From contig CAMEJP010000002.1 in the NCBI GenBank assembly GCA_945920185.1, positions 1 to 64,000 on the forward strand: 64,000 nucleotides of DNA. Direction: 5' to 3'. The notes beneath the pieces were generated by a model that saw nothing but the letters and a program-made list of their open reading frames with translations, did no database searches and had not been told where the DNA came from. Source of the stretch: an uncultured Eubacterium sp. GTDB taxonomy: Bacteria > Bacillota > Clostridia > Lachnospirales > Lachnospiraceae. Position numbers and translations under genes: made by a program. Of the stretch, positions 63,335 through 64,000 are shown one piece after another (the stretch's first letter is position 1; each line of letters opens with the position of its first letter).

Positions 63335-64000
63335 GAAGGATATACTTGTTATAATACCTGCATACAATGAAGAGCTGAATATAGAGCGGGGTGTGGACGA
63401 GCTTATAGAAAAATATCCGCAGTATGATTATGTTGTGGTAAATGACGGCTCAAAGGATAATACGGCAAAAATATGCAGAAAAAGAGGATATAATCTGCTT
63501 GATTTGCCGGTAAATTTAGGACTTGCCGGAGCTTTTTAGACAGGACTTAAATATGCATATTATAAAGGATATGAGTATGCCATACAGTTTGACGCCGATG
63601 GTCAGCACAGACCTGAGTATATAGCCGGTATGGCAGAAGAACTGAAAAAGGGTGCAGATGTTGTCATCGGTTCAAGATTTGTTACCGAAAAGAAGAGTAT
63701 GTTACCGAGAATGCTCGGAAGCAGGCTCATATCTTTAGCCATAAAAATCACTACCGGAAAAAGAATAAACGATCCTACATCAGGTATGCGAATGTTTAAC
63801 AGGAAGCTCATTAAGGAAATGGCGCAGAATATGAATTACGGACCGAAACCGGACACCTATCATATCTTATAAAAAATGGCGCAAAAGTATCAGAGGTACA
63901 GGTAAAGATGGAAGAAAGAATTGCAGGAGAAAGCTATCTGAATTTTGCCAAATCCATTTCCTATATGATTAGAATGGTAACTTCAATACTCTTTATTCAG
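63303..64000 (+). pseudogene. Broken DPM1-like glycosyltransferase family 2, runs off window
   Basis: The frame reads like a polyisoprenyl-phosphate glycosyltransferase: ILVIIPAYNEELNIERGV, VVVNDGSKDNTAK, IQFDADGQHRPEYI, VIGSRFV, NDPTSGMRMFN. A TAG at 63537 interrupts NLGLAGAF-TGLKYAYY exactly where relatives have Gln (CAG), so one C-to-T change explains it. The second lesion is near 63859: after GPKPDT the frame reads YHIL and stops, but in the next frame the expected SYLIKNGAKVSEVQVKMEER continues, which fits a one-base deletion. The start is also unclear, with an ATG at 63303 overlapping the previous gene. Either a decaying gene or sequencing error. Confidence 0.8.

Noticed and set aside
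1-64000. CRISPR array, rRNA or tRNA genes
   Set aside because: No regularly spaced repeats and no tRNA/rRNA signatures (T-loop GGTTCRANTCC with acceptor stem, or 16S/23S blocks) were seen on either strand.

Overview
The window looks like chromosome of an anaerobic, Gram-positive, low-GC gut Clostridia, most likely Lachnospiraceae. Pointers are strong AGGAGG-type ribosome sites, a T-box-controlled aspS-gatCAB operon, an archaeal/eukaryote-type ProRS, sporulation genes (SpoIIR, a SPOCS/LysM SipL-like protein, a CotS-family protein), a PPi-type phosphofructokinase and a Clostridia-type Tad pilus cluster. The genus is not resolvable from sequence alone. No rRNA, tRNA or CRISPR array was seen.

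Layout. 1-4298: right-hand part of a mobilizable element with small orphan genes, then a leftward mobC-relaxase operon whose relaxase gene hides a second, well-translated coiled-coil ORF in another frame. Between mobC and the element edge lie a candidate oriT and about 420 bases of back-to-back hairpins. 4299-9423: the interrupted Tad pilus cluster. Only the last 34 codons of a Flp-type pilin survive at the junction, followed by a DUF5702 protein, two TadE-like pseudopilins, a prepilin peptidase and an FHA protein. 9447-14913: T-box leader plus aspS-gatC-gatA-gatB, the tRNA-dependent Asn/Gln pathway; the specifier loop reads GAAC, so overlapping Glu and Asn codons. 14969-18157: a three-gene ABC exporter. 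18242-20728: a lone EctB-type aminotransferase, a doubtful small ORF, a long hairpin repeat and an internally deleted IS1182-like transposase. 20771-33721: phosphofructokinase, HD protein, zinc-ribbon membrane protein, flavin reductase, OLD-family nuclease, M23 peptidase, murA, HD-GYP phosphodiesterase, metK and a two-component system.

33878-51894: housekeeping and sporulation genes (pseudouridine synthase, lipoproteins, PerM-type membrane protein, proS, cca, CotS-like, glmM, a galE-nucleotidyltransferase fusion, SipL-like, ispE, GntR regulator, spoIIR, glutamate racemase, DUF1934). 51928-64000: a surface polysaccharide locus. A polyprenyl-phosphate sugar transferase starts the chain, a Wzm/Wzt-like ABC pair exports it, a methyltransferase and several glycosyltransferases modify and build it, and rfbA-B-D-C supplies dTDP-L-rhamnose. 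The last glycosyltransferase, at the window edge, is broken by a stop and a frameshift.

A recurring pattern crosses the window: many unrelated genes share an extended ribosome-binding block (GGAATGTGAGG) abutting the ATG, and at four places it is the 3' end of a longer hairpin repeat with paired base changes in the stems.
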